A DNA stretch of 64,000 bases from Paragordius varius (lineage: Eukaryota; Nematomorpha), in the NCBI GenBank assembly GCA_964247055.1, contig OZ176053.1, forward strand, positions 11,842,001 through 11,906,000, read 5' to 3'. Shown here piece after piece: positions 1 to 13,446 of this stretch. Every line of letters begins with the position of its first letter. Position 1 is the stretch's first letter. The notes beneath the pieces are model-generated. The model saw only the letters and a list, made by a program, of their open reading frames with translations. It searched no databases and was not told the DNA's origin. The translations under genes were made by a program, and so were the position numbers.

Positions 1-117
1 TTTTTTTAGATATTATTAAATATAGTTTAAGGTTTTTATGTTCAATCAATTAACTCATCCGGTTGCTGGTTTAATTTGACAATAATAATTTCTTTCTTTG
101 TTGAAAAATTAACTTAG

Positions 118-804
118 GTCCACCATCTAAACCTCGCAATATTCGTGTCACTGAAACCCGTGAAGGTAGTTGTGAATTTAGAATTGTATGGGAGACTCCG
201 GAATGCGATGGTGGTTCGCCTGTTAGGGTTTACAATCTCGAATTGTCGTCAAACAATGAATTAACCTGGGAACGCATTGTTTCCATAGATAGTGAATCCG
301 TGAGAGAAACTATTATTCGCGGACTAAAACCCGAAATTTCTTATGTTGTCAGGATACAAGCAGAAAATGACATTGGTGCTAGTAGTTTCGAAACAAGTGC
401 TCCTTTCAGATCTCGGGGTATATTTACTTATCAATTTTTTAATGGCAATCATGCATTGTAATTGCAGATAAAATATTTTAATATTATGGAGATATCAGTT
501 ATTTTTTGATAAATATAATAAATATTACGGATTAATTTATCATATGTAATAAATAAAATACATTTAATTTTAATTCATATAATACACCAATTATAAAAAA
601 ATGGTTTTTTTATTATAAAACTCATATTTTTTTCGTTATAATATGTTAGGTGAAGAATTGATCCCTGAAATAACTTCAGAAACGGCCAACACCTCTGAAA
701 TAAGTGAATATTTCTACGGATTTATATTGTATTCAGAAGATATTCCAATACCTCCTAATCATAACCCAAATCTTTTTGATGACGACCCTAACTCGAATAA
801 TTAG
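118..804 (+). CDS. C-terminal exons of a fibronectin type III domain protein (5' end outside window)
   Basis: Two exons, 118-417 and 650-804, join in phase 1 across a 232-nt GT-AG intron. The first exon starts in phase 1 after a TTAG acceptor and encodes one nearly complete FN3 domain. It opens with PPSKPRNIRV, has the core tryptophan in IVWETP, then YNLEL, and ends with the typical YVVRIQAENDIGAS strand. The second exon adds a 51-residue acidic tail ending in DDDPNSNN and a TAG stop. FN3 domains with this opening are common in giant muscle proteins of the titin/twitchin/projectin group and in cell-adhesion receptors. No kinase or membrane segment lies in the visible part, so I cannot say which. 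The phase-1 exon limits are typical of shuffled FN3 modules. Bases 1-117 are the upstream intron. The domain call is sure; the gene identity is unknown. Confidence 0.85.
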
Positions 805-1273
805 CTTATATTTTTTATCACTTGATTGTATATCATCATTTTTTTATCTGATTACCCTTAATCTATTTAATGTTAATTCTTGTCCTATAAATTTCATTCA
901 TTAGATTGGCATGTAAAATTACTTAAAATCCCATAAAATCTCAAAATTTAATTAGTTTATAATTTATTGTATGTTTCATTTAATATATTTAGTTAACTTT
1001 GACGGTTTTGAAAAACATATTATGTCTTTTTTTTATCATAACATGTCGATGATTTCAAAATAAGTTATATTAATAAATACTACATATTTTAGATTTTTTG
1101 TGATATTTACAGCTCAGAAATCAGTTCTTTTTGAGTTTTTATGGCTATTAAAATTTAAAGATATCAATTAGGATTAGAAGTAAAAATAAATAAGTCATGA
1201 AAATATCAAATTTTTTGTTTATTACTTTGTCAGAGAAATTAATTATCACTTAAATATATAACACTACTCAACA
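805..1273. other. AT-rich intergenic stretch, nothing recognised
   Basis: About 470 bases between the FN3 gene and the LINE insertion. Only short AT-rich open frames without coding character were seen. It presumably holds the 3' UTR of the FN3 gene, but no clear AATAAA lies close to the stop. Confidence 0.5.
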
Positions 1274-1284
1274 AGGTTTTGCAT
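1274..1284. repeat. Candidate target-site duplication of the LINE (partner at 4504-4514)
   Basis: The 11-mer AGGTTTTGCAT occurs exactly at 1274-1284 and again at 4504-4514, just outside the LINE body. This fits a target-site duplication. Chance matching in AT-rich DNA cannot be excluded because I searched flexible positions, and no poly-A tail abuts the right copy. Confidence 0.4.
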
Positions 1285-4200
1285 CACCCCCTTTTTTGCA
1301 TTTTCTGTTACCTAAGGCTTATTTTTACTTTTTTATGATCGGCTGGCGCGGAGTAGAACTTGGTATGTTTACTCCCGAGATGTGTATACCTTTTAATTTT
1401 ATAGGAAATCTTGTATTCGGTGATAAATGGATTTTATCTATTATCTTCATCAATCCATTGTCAGTTTTATCATTCGTAAGATACTGATTCTTTCTATAGA
1501 TTCTTATATCTCAGTACACCACCACTAAGCCAAATTCCTTCATGGAAAGCAATAACTCTAAAATAAGCTCCCGTAATTTACCAATAAATATGGCGACTAG
1601 GAATATACGTGGCAGTTCTGATAACAAATTGGATATAATAATTCGCGAGATGAAACGTTTAAACATCCATGTGTTAGGGCTGTCGGAGACTCATATGCAA
1701 CAAAACTCACCCAAAATATACGACAATTACTCGTTTTATAACTCAGGCGGGGAGCTCAAACGAAATGGATGCGGTTTCTTAATATCGAATTATCTTGCCG
1801 AACATACCGATATATATAGACCTATCTCCGATCGAATTATATCCCTACGAATTAACACGAGACCCTAGGCTATAACAATATATCAAATCTATGCTCCCAC
1901 GAGTGTCTCACCCGAAGACAAATGCGAAAAGTTCTATAATGAGTTACAAATGGCTCTCTGTGAAACATCCAAAAAAGACATAACTTTCATCATCGGCGAT
2001 TTTCACGCTATCATAGCTAACGATAAAACAGACAAGGTCACTGGTGAAAAATGCCTTGGTAAAGTCAAAAAACCCACGTGGTGAAAGGCTAATTGATTTT
2101 TGCCAACAACACAATCTCTTTATAGCGAACTCGTTTTTCAAACAGCCTAACAGACGGCTCTACACCTGGACCTCACCGTGTCGTAAACAAAATAGATTAC
2201 ATATTGGAAATGCAAAAATACAAAAGCTCATTTCAAAATATCCGGTGCTACTCGAGTGCAGACTGCAACTCAGATCCTAACCTATTGGCAAAAATCAAAA
2301 TAAAGCTACAACTTCCACAGCCGCTAAAAAACTTTTCCAAAACTAAATTGAACTACATACTTATACCTGCCGAATTCACTCCAATCCTTAACAATAAATT
2401 TGAATCCTTAATTTACCTAACATTGAACACAGATGATCTTTGGTCAACTATTCACAAAATTACCACCGAAACAGCCAAAGAATATATACCGCCTGCCACA
2501 ACTAAAAACAAAAAATTTACCATATCACAACAAAGCATCGACTTAATTGAACAGAGAAGAGTAGCAAAATCCAAGGGTACTCCCCTTGAGTAAAAAAATA
2601 TTAATAATGAACTTAGCATAAGATCCGACAAAGAATCTCATTATAATACAATGTGCGCTAACCTAGAGCAAGCTGCTAAACTTAATCACAACTACTTCTC
2701 TTACATTAAAGACATTCAAGCTAAAAACTAATGTACAAAGGTATTATGTCTCATTCAAACGGAAAACTTTTAACCGATAAGAAAGAAGTAATTAAACTTT
2801 GGGAAGAATACATCCAAATTTATTCACAAAAAAATCATATAATCGCTATGAACCTTGAACAAACTTATGACCCACCAATACTAAAAAAAGAAATTGAATT
2901 GGCCCTGAGGCACTCATCAACCGGCAAAGCAGAGGGATTCAATGACATCCCTACAGAGCTACAAAGGCATTCCCATAATATTAACATTCATTATTCCAAA
3001 AAATCTTGTGAGGCAACATTCCCGGCGGACTGGAACAAATCACTAGTGGTCCCGATATTCAAAAAGGGCGATCCTATATTATGTGAAAACTACCGCACAA
3101 GCGCATTAATCAATCAAACCTCAAAAGTTCTTAAAAATATTACAACGTCTGCAAACATATGTCAACCCGGAAATCTCAATGACGCATGCATGCTTTAGAG
3201 AAAAAAGAGGATGCCGAGACATGATCTCAAACATTAAATGGATAATGGAAAAAACTCTGAATTGCAAAATGAGCTACACCTATGCTTCGCGAATTTCTCC
3301 AAATTCGATACCATTCAACATGACATTCTCTGGAAGGTCCTTAAACAAATAGGAGTTTACGATCATTTAATCAAACTAATTAAATCCATATACTCCAACT
3401 CCTACCTATTCCTTAACACCGCGCATGGCCTGACCTCTTGGAGTCCAATGAACATAGGTCTGCGTCAAGGCTGCATTTTATCCCCCATTGTTCAACATAT
3501 ATTTGGAATGTATTATGGATCTAAATCCGCCAGGAATAAAAATAGGGGGTCACACTCTGACGACTCTCCACTACGCAGACGACACGGTAATCTTAGCAAA
3601 TTCACAAACGAACCTCGAAAACAGTCTCCGAACTTTTATAAATGTGTGCAAAAAATACAATCTTACATTAAAACTTAACAAAACTAAAATATTGCATACT
3701 CCCCTCATTCCTATGACTCACTTCGGATTAATAACGAAACAATTCAAGTAGTCAACGAATACACATACCTTGGAAGCATTATCAACACTACAAGGTCCAG
3801 TTCCCAGGAAATAAAAAGACACATAGCTATCACCAAATGCGCTCTAGCCTCACACTACATATGGAAATCTCATGACTAAAGTTAAAAACAAAAATCCGAC
3901 TAATAAACGCATTAATATTTCCTATCCTATTATACGGATGTGAAAGCTGGACTATTAAAAGTGAAGACGAAAAAAGAATAAACGCTTTTGAAAGGTTTTG
4001 CTGGAGAAAAATACTGGTTATAACATGGAAGGACCAAATAAATAACAACGACATCGTAAATAAAATTAACGCACAAACAACGCTTCTGGGTAATATAATA
4101 AAACAAAAATTCGGTTACTTTGGACTTATTATTCGGGGACATTCTTTGAAAAGGATATAATGTTAGGAAAAGTAAATGGCAAGAGAGGAAGAGGACGAAG

Positions 4201-4503
4201 ATGTATTCGCTGGATAGACGAAATATCACTTTCCAAATTGTCACTGCAAAAACTATCTCAAGAAGCCCACGACAGAACCGATTGGACGAAGTTTTCCTAC
4301 AAAATCGCTAATGGTCGATAACCGACTACAAGCTCAACAACAACAATGGCATAGAAAGGCCAAAACAAAAAAATGAGGCTGCCAATAGAATTTTTTTTTA
4401 TTTTATTTTAAATTTTGTATTTAATTTTAAAAAACAATTATTCCCCTGTATATATATTTAAATGTTTAAACGAGCAAATCAATACAAGTGGTATTCCAAA
4501 GCC
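1285..4503 (+). mobile_element. Broken non-LTR retrotransposon (LINE), RTE-like, apurinic endonuclease plus reverse transcriptase
   Basis: Translations in all three plus frames give the parts of one LINE in order. First is an AP-type endonuclease at about 1590-2215, with NIRG, VLGLSETHM, a YAPT motif and GDF. Next is a reverse transcriptase at about 2730-3800, with the QGC motif near 3470 and the catalytic YADD at 3572-3583. Last is the C-terminal region at 3900-4320, with INAFERFCWRK, GKRGRGRRCIRWIDE and DRTDW. This order and the C-terminal words match the craniofacial-development-protein-2-like elements of the RTE clade. The frame is broken many times by stops (for example TAG after codon 108 at 1866) and shifts, so it is dead. 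The body is about 3.2 kb, close to a full RTE element. Clade assignment is by motif memory; the LINE identity is firm. Confidence 0.88.
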
Positions 4504-5165
4504 AGGTTTTGCATTATAGTTTAAAGAAAATGCAAAAAATGATCCAAAAAGTCTCTTGGGATCAAATTGGGACGGGTGATGAGAAGTGGCTTTATTTCAT
4601 ACATTCACACGAAAAAAACTTTGCTTTCTTAACCGGTCCATACCAATGCTAAATCGCTTTGGTAGAACCGTGCTCTGTATCTGGTATGACGAGAGCGATA
4701 TTGTATATTATGAACTTTTGAAACCCGGTAAACCGTTAAATACACAACCCTATCGCCAACAATTAATTAATTAAACCATGTTTTAATCGAAAAACGGCCG
4801 AAATGGTCCATAAACATGAAGTGATTTTGCTGCATGACAATGCATCGTATCACAGATAAAAACCAGCGAGAGACTTGCTTTCGCATCCATTGAGCTCTTT
4901 AATCTGTCACCACCTGATTAATCCATCTTCGCAATGGGACTCACATAGGAGCGCCTTTATAATTTCGAAGACGTATGATGGTTAACGAATGATCCACCAA
5001 ACCAGTTTTAATGGTATGGCATTCATGATTCCTGAGAGATGGGTGAAATGTGTATAAGCCGTCCGTAGGACAATATTTTAAATAAAATAATTTAATTGAT
5101 TTCTTAAAATTACATGTGTTTATACAAAATTTACGCTACACCTGTTATGTGTCTTCATAATGAAT
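4504..5165 (+). mobile_element. Mariner-type DNA transposon relic (transposase 3' half)
   Basis: The conserved mariner phrase GDEKW is at about 4575, followed one frame over by a run at 4586-4774 with LCIWYDESDIVYYELLKPG and YRQQLI. LLHDNASYH, which carries the second catalytic Asp, follows at about 4825, and IPERWVKCV near 5030 corresponds to the LPERW end of mariner transposases. At least two frameshifts and several stops break it, and the third Asp region is degenerate. No terminal inverted repeats were found. If the 11-bp repeat flanking the LINE is a true duplication, the LINE landed in or beside this older element. Confidence 0.82.
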
Positions 5166-8100
5166 AGCGCATTAATTAATAATCACATAATGTGATGGGG
5201 CCATAGATGTTTATTAATCTGGACGTATATGCGATTAATTAAAACTTAATTTGAAAAATTTCCGTTAAAGCTATCAGAAAAACACTTAATTTTAAATAAA
5301 ATTTTGCAGTTTCAGTCATAACAAAATTTGGACTTAGTTTTGCAAGCTGATGTTTGTTAAGTTTGAAGTGTCCTTATTAGCTAAATAATAAAATAGTTTG
5401 AATTATCGCATGATACAGTTGGGTAAAAAAATTTATTTAAAAAATTAAAATCCTATGATGCCAAAATTATGATCTAGTACATTTCAGCAAGGATATTTAA
5501 TGTAAAAGACATAGTAAAAAGCTCAATCCAGATAAAAAATACTAAAAAAATATGAAAGAGAGTATCCATATATTTATTTAGTGAAATAAACAGTGTGGTT
5601 TAGTTGGTGGCTTAAAATGCGACAATCGATTTTATGAATCAAAACTAGCGACGGTATCGGCTTTTTTGGCCTAACAACATTAGTTATATGGGCTTTAATT
5701 GAATGACGTTGAAGCCTTACAAGCCACTTGTGGCTTTCGATTTGATATTCATTCTAAGGGACCCATTTACCTAGTTTACTGGTTTCCCATTGCATGAGGC
5801 CTATACCAATATTTTTAATATATATAATCTGCAAATTGCAGTAGAGTTAAAATTATTTCGTCATTAATAACCCTAGAATTCGATCGTCTTCGCAATTATG
5901 TGAGCCACTTTTTTATATTGATATCACACATCCCAAGTTGATGGAAGTTTTAACCCTATGTTTAAATCAGTAAATGATAACTATTAACGGCTGTTTTCCT
6001 CGAATGAATTAATAAAACGAAGCGTGCCACAAATGTTCCTTTTCAGGCATATATTTCGAAGTGATTACTGAATCTATAATAAGACGCTGCCTTTTGGCGG
6101 ACATAAATTATGTGTATTTGTAGTTTAATGTCAGATGAAAAAAATGGTGCATCAAATTAATCGTGTGCGAACTTTTCGCTGACGTATTTTTATCAAACCG
6201 AATGACTTATTACTACACCTGGTATCCGTTTCTTTGGAACAAAAAATATATATAAATTGAAAAATACAAATATGTATTTATTATATTAATAAATAATATC
6301 ATCTGCAGTTTTAAAATTGAATATTTCAAAAGCAACTATATAAATAGTTTTAATTGGAAATATAAATTTTAAGGTGAATTAAATTATCAATAAATATGTA
6401 ATATATGTGAGAGCATGTTCAATAGCATCAAGTTACTTTTAACATATAAAATATTTAATTGAAATAAGTTTTAACATTTTATCTGCCATTTAAAAGTAAC
6501 ATATTTCGTTCTTACAAATCATCGAAAATGTAAAAAAAAATAAAAAATCAGACCAAGTCTATTTTATAGAGTTAGTTAGTTAGTTATAACGAATAGCTGT
6601 TAAAAATGCATTAAAATTATATTATAAACTGGCGCTTACTACGGAACATAACATAATACAAAACTGTGTATGTTTATAGTTTTAAAACTGAGAGTTTACA
6701 TGATATTAAAATTTCCTTGAGAATGCATTAGCTATTACATTTAATCTAAAATGTTCAAATCAGCTATTAAATCGATCGTGTGTTTTCTATCTATTTAACA
6801 TTAATTTAAATTTGAAAATGTAATCAATTATACTAAAATATTACAAAATATAGATAGAGCATTTTAGAAGCATAATTAATTACTATAATATATATTAGAG
6901 CAATTGTTTTAAATAAATTTTCCTGGATAACAATTGAATAAACAAATCTTTTATAATCGATTTTTTGATATCATTATATATTTTTGGAATGGCATAGTTG
7001 TCCAAAATTTAAAAATTTATTTTTAAAATGTCTATTATTAAAATATAGGTATAAAGCGAAATATTCATTCCGATACATACATTACATAATTTTTACCATA
7101 AAAACATTGATTATTTTTAATATTAAAAAATAATATCTTCTCTAATTTTGCATTATTGAACCTAAAATATCTCAATATTTTTTGGATTCAAACAAATTCT
7201 TTGAAAGGTATAATGTATTTTAAATATATTAATTATGTTTTAAATAAAAAGTTGCCAAATTAATTTTGATTTATTCCTGTTTAAAGATGTTCCTATGGTT
7301 AAAACATATTAAATGTTCGTATATAATATATATCTTACACCTAGATTTCATTGGGATAATGAACTTAATATCAAAGATTGAATTTTTATATATTTTCTTC
7401 TGAAAAATTTTATATATAATTTGCTATTAATGGAATAAAAAATGATTTGTTTAGTGTAACTAATATTTGTGAAGCCCTTTTTCTATTGAATCTATTTTAA
7501 TTTTAATGAATGTATAATATTTCAAATTGGGCTGGCATAACATATATAGCTTTTTTAAATTTTGAGCTAAAAAATCAGAAACTTTGAAAAGGTATTGCGG
7601 GCAAGCGAAATGTCCTAAAAATGACAATTTTGAAAATATGGCACATTATTAACAATGGAGCTGAGGATTAAGGATATATTGATTTCAATTATACTTCATA
7701 CCTACTGTGAAAAAATTATTTTTAATTATTAAAATTTTATGAAAATAATTTTACATTAAACATTACACTTAAAAAGAATGTCAATCATATTTTTCAAGTG
7801 TCACCTAAATTTTGCAGGTGTCTTTTCAATATGATTAAAAATATTTAAAACTTAACCGTCGAAATTATATATTCTCCTTTTTTAAAATATATTTAAAGGA
7901 ATATACGATATATTTATTTATTTAAAAGAACTGTCAAAAATCCAGTGTGTCATCAAAAAATTAAGTCAAACGTTCAAAAATCATATTTCCATTACATTAG
8001 TTGATGACAGACCTTAAACCACATTATGACCGATTTTTAATCATAATATTTATATCGAAAAATTACAAATTTTAATATTGAAACTCAAGTCAACAACTTC

Positions 8101-8706
8101 TTAATAATGCACAAGAGTTAATAAAAATGGAATATAACCGATGTTCAGTCAAAATCGTCAACCATCATTATTTAAAGATTAAAATATTAAAAACAATAGA
8201 GTTTTTTGAAAAGGACCTTATTTATTATTAATTTTTTAAGCTGCAAATTTTATTTATTGTATCCTTGTTCAATGGCATTGACGCGAGTGTTACCTGAATC
8301 TAGGTTCGTTATTATCAAAAGCTAAATATCATTTCTCCCCTCTTTCCGTTAAATGTAAAAATCTAGCAGAACATCATAGTCTAGTTGTCCTATAAAAAGA
8401 TTAAAATATAACTTAGTGGCCTAAAGCCTTGGACAAATTAATTATTGAAATGAAATTGCAAAAAATGGAAAAATTGGCTTCAAAAATTGTTTACTAATAT
8501 AAATAAGGTTGAGACACCTGATTTGGTCCAAAAAAATATATAATTTTATGTCATAAGTTCAGAAAGTGTTTTATAGATAGAAAATAATACATAATTAAAT
8601 ATAAATTAAGCAAATAAATTTGTTTAAACCCTTAAAATTTAAAGGGGAATCTTTTTGATAGTATTCGATATCCATATTTTAATTGCTAACTTAAAATTTT
8701 ACGGTC

Positions 8707-8780
8707 AAATTTATACGGACAAAACGTAATAATTTAAAGACCAATATTTTTTTAAAAGACAGATGTAGGTTTTTAAGTCT
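8707..8780. repeat. Dispersed repeat shared with 32084-32150
   Basis: Both places read ...TTATACGGACAAAA(C/T)GTAA followed by AAAGAC, a T run, AAAAGACA and CTT in the same order over about 70 bases. This suggests two copies of one old, low-copy element. The second copy lies just before the large foldback at 32.2 kb. Family unknown. Confidence 0.5.
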
Positions 8781-9468
8781 TAGTTTTTCCTATGTAAATT
8801 ATTCAATTACAATTTAGTAAATATATGATAGATTGTATTATTGCACACATTTATTATAAACTTTGCTTTTCAAAAGAATGAGTTATGTTAAAAATCAACT
8901 TCCTTTTGATAAAAATATTTGTCTTTATGCTTTTACATTTTGTTTAAAATTTCTATACGGTAAAGCTTTTGAGAGAGGGGTCAAACATGAAAGGGCAAAT
9001 TAAAATTTGGCTACTCATCTAATTATTTCACCATATTAGTAAAATGCCAATTCGTCGATTTTGTTATGAAATTTATTTCCAGATTAATATTTTCTTTACA
9101 CCTGTAAAAATATTTATTTAGGTTATTGGACTCTATCTTTCTAAAAATTAATTTTTGTTTTTACTGTCATATTTGATCTAATTAATATATGTCCTACCTG
9201 TTTGTTTGTACTTAAATTCATTTTTTTTCTGTTTTCAAACAAAGGAAATAATAAAATTGTTGACTACTTTTGAAAGATATAATTATCATTTAATTTATAA
9301 TATTTGAAATTAACGGACAAACACATATTTTTTGTCAAAACAACATTTTTAAGAAAACAACCGCAACACAATTTACAAAATATATTAACTATTCACGTGG
9401 TGATAGTATGATACAGCATGTTTTTTATTTTACATAAACTATAAAAAATAGGTTAGTTTGGTGTATAA

Positions 9469-9520
9469 AGTTTGTACTAAAAAATATATTTTTTAGTTTG
9501 TACTAAAAAATATATTTTTT
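9469..9520. repeat. Tandem duplication of a 26-bp unit with a palindromic core
   Basis: The unit starting AGTTTGTACTAAAAAATA occurs twice head to tail without mismatch. Each unit contains the perfect palindrome CTAAAAAATATATTTTTTAG. Confidence 0.8.
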
Positions 9521-11602
9521 AGCAAAAACAAGTATAGAGTTTAGGCAATTTAGGCTAATAAAGTTTTTCTACTACTAATTCAATTACCTATATTTGATAA
9601 CTTATGTTTATAACTAAAATTTCCAAAACGCATATATAAACTTTATGCCTAAAATTATCATAGTCAAATCCAAATTAATTTTTGTATAACCGCTTTATAA
9701 TCAACATAAAATAATTTTCCCACCAAAGTCGACATTTTTCCATAATAATAAAATAATTTCTATGTATCAAAAGGTAAAAAAAATTATAGCATATTAAATT
9801 AGGATTTTAAATTGATTTTTAAAATATAAAGTCATAGTCTTTTGCACCCATAATATTATTATTGGATATTGTTTACGCTAAATATATTATAGTATTATAT
9901 TGGAACTATTATTTAATTGTGAATAAAGAGTTTCTTAGAAATATAAACTTTATTTTCTGAAAAAACAGACTTTTGTTAAATTATCACCCCTACAAAAAAA
10001 TTCCAATTAATATAAATTTTAATTTTACAAACCAATTAATAAAGTTGTGTATATCAAAAATAAGTTTCGCAAAAATTTGATATATGAATTAAATATAAAT
10101 GTAGTTTTGTGTGAACAAGTGTTAAGTTGGAACGAAAATGTGTTGAGTTTAGTTTTAAAAATGTTGAATTTGAAAGTGTATAACAATAAATTTGTACTGT
10201 CTCAAAAAGGTTGAGTTAACAGTTTTCACGTATATTTATATATTTTTTGATTAGTTCGCAATACGTACCCAGAACTTTTGAACGAACCAAATTTTTCTTT
10301 TCAAGTTGTTTATTCCATTTTTATGTTTTGCTCTCCACGCAAACAAACTTTGGGGTTTTCCCTTTGACACAAAAATGTTTTTCATATTTTTATTGCTAGA
10401 GAATTGTCACATCTTTTAGTACAATAATTCATAAATTGAGTTCATAATAGAATATATAAAAACTTTTGCATTCGGATTCATAAATAATTGTAAACAATTT
10501 TCAATGAACTTGTTTGCATCGTGCAATGATTTTTAACTAAGGAAAGATTTCAAAAAATGATGATTAAATTTTTAGGATGCATGGAATACGTATAAGATAT
10601 TGAATATTTGTAAAAATCTATATATATTAAGACAAATTAAAACGGCGTATACAAATAAAATCTTGTTTATATACCAACATATAAGGTTTAGTAGATATAA
10701 AGCTTATGTTTTTACCTTCTTCCCCCCATTAACACACATTAAAAGTCGGGAATTCACCGTATATTAATTTCTCTCCTCCCTTATTATATACAAAAATATA
10801 TATAGCTCAAAAACATGCCTAAACCTTTTAATATATTTATATCGTAAAAACAGGGTATAAACCCTATCTATCGAGATTTTGGGTAACAACAAAAATAGTA
10901 AACAGATTAAATCTATTATTACTTAGCTGTGTTGAGTGCTCGCTCACGTTAAAGTATCTTTGCTATGCCTCTGAAATTTTTGAAAAGTACAATTTGATAA
11001 GGGTATCCAAGAAAAAAGTATTTTTAGAAAATGTTTATGCAAATAATTAAAAGTATATTTATAGTGTTCATTGACTTGTGTGTTCGTTGGGTGTCATCTA
11101 ACATTATTATTATTATAAAAATATGTATAAATATATATATCATACGAAGTCATTTGCCTCAGAATAGTTCATTTATAGTTCATCAAAAGCTGAAAAACAA
11201 TTTATCTTTAAGGGCAAAATATCTCTCACTATCCTTTGAGAAATCTTCACATAAGTTCAAACTTCACATAATATATAGTACATTAAACTGACCCGTAATA
11301 AATATTATACACATATTTTGACATTTATTTCGTCTTAGCATTATACAAACTATCACACATTTAAAATTTTATCATATTAATGTTAATAACCTTTATAACA
11401 ATATATAAATATTATATGTTTCAACATTATGAAAGATGATGACAAGTTTAAGAATATCCGACACTCCGAATGTTTGGTAGTATTACTATACACACGGGTT
11501 CATTGCATCTCAACTTTGTAACAACTAATAAATTGGTACATTTATCCATTTTTTGCCTTTTAAACATCGGATTAATAAAAGTTATAATTGAATCATTTAC
11601 GA

Positions 11603-13406
11603 ATGGTTCAAATGTTAAATCATTGCCACAGCCATAATATGAATATGATTTCAAACACGAATACGAGTACAAATGACGCAACAACTTATATGATGGCGGG
11701 AATAGGTGAAGATAAAAAACCGTACAGGTGCACAAATTGCACCAAAACATTTGCAAATTCGTCATATCTTAATCAACACATTCGCATTCATGCAGGAATA
11801 AAACCTTATGCTTGTCAATTTTGCCACAGAAGATTTACGCAAATGTCCCATCTTCAACAACACCTACGGACGCATACGGGAGATAAACCCTACAAATGCA
11901 CGTTTGAGGGATGCGTTAAAGCTTTTACCCAACTATCCAGCCTACAATCTCATTCCCGATGCCATAATATGAGTTTAATCTTTTTTCTAATTCTTTGTTT
12001 TGTTTTCTGAAGTATATATGTGGTATGGCACATTTTATATGTAGATTTGCTGTGTTTGTGCTTTAATTATGACTAAATGATTGGTAATCATCAAACCAAT
12101 CTGCATGATATATTACTTTTATGTGTGCTATTTAGTGTCATTTTGTAATCGGTTTTATGTGTGTATTGATTTCATTTTGTAAATTATTCGGTATACGAAC
12201 CGACCTAGATTCGGGAAAATATATATATTATTTATCCAAATATTAAGTCCAACTTATTATTGATTTAAACAAATATATTGGATATATAAGGGCCGATATT
12301 TAAACACGATTCAGGATTTAAAATGAGATCGGGTTCCTCGCATGCATTAAAACGGTTGATTTTTTTTATTGGGATATAGTTTTTCTCATTTTATATTTTT
12401 TTTACACTCGTTTCAAATTTTGTTTGCTTACGCCCATCTAACTTAATATTTTTTCTATGTACGTCCCACACTATAAAAGACATGACATATATTTAAAATA
12501 CTTGAAACAGAAACGGCTCTTATAAATTCCGTTTTTCGAATAAAGGATTACGAAATAGCACCAGATTTGGGCTGTCTAACGACTCTATTTTCTCTTAAAA
12601 TCGCCGTTAATCCTTAATTATATGTTTATTTTCTTTGTCTTACGAAATAAAACAATATACCATTTGCAGTTCAAGAGTGTCCTTAACACTTCAAGTTGGT
12701 ACTTGAACATTACAAGTTGGTCCTTGAACACAAGTTGGTCCTTTAAATTTTTCAAATTTTGATTTAACCATATTTTTTGGATGTATTTTTTTATTTTATT
12801 ATTTTTTAACCTAATTTTCTCTATTTATTATATATTTATTCATTTAAAAATAAAAATTTTTATTCAAAAACCACTTTTTTGTTTCAAAATTTTTCTCCAA
12901 TTTAATAAAATTATAAACTTTTAAATATTTTCAATGAAAAATTATATATAATAACCCAGAAATATATTTTTTAAATTATACGTGTTTAAATCTTTTAAAT
13001 AAAAATTTTAACATATTAATAAAGATATACGGGTTTCAATGATTAAAAGTTGATATTGATTTAAAATTTATCGTAAAAATTAAAAAATAGGCTAAGAACG
13101 ATAAATTAAATGAAAGATATACGATTTGGTTGATAAAAGTTAAAAACAAAAAAGTCCAAGGACCAACTTGAAATTTTCAAGGACCCTCTTGAAGTGAAAA
13201 TGGTATATCATAATTTTGTGTAGGCAAGATTTATTTTTTACCTTACAAATGTTTTTAAGCCGATAAAATAAGGTAGTTTTTATGAAAATGCATTTTCATT
13301 GATACCAGTTTCATAATCTTTATATTAAGAAGCGGATTGTGATATAATTGTTATTATTTAAAGGAACGGTATTAAAGCGTTTCTTAAACTACTTAGTTAT
13401 TTGCTG

Positions 13407-13446
<40 letters not shown>

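Larger units (their letters stand above)
5166..11602. other. 6.4 kb gene-free AT-rich DNA upstream of the zinc-finger gene
   Basis: No coding region or RNA gene could be supported on either strand. Open frames are short and AT-driven. The stretch holds one 26-bp tandem repeat pair (9469-9520) and a dispersed repeat (8707-8780). Regulatory DNA or 5' exons of the zinc-finger gene could lie here; none is visible by eye. Confidence 0.5.

Noticed and set aside
4504-4545. Left terminal repeat of the mariner element near 1261-1307
   Set aside because: Words are shared between the two places, partly in inverse order, but a consistent mariner terminal repeat could not be defined by eye.
9469-9520. 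CRISPR-like or regulatory array
   Set aside because: Only two adjacent units without spacers in an animal genome; a simple tandem duplication explains it.
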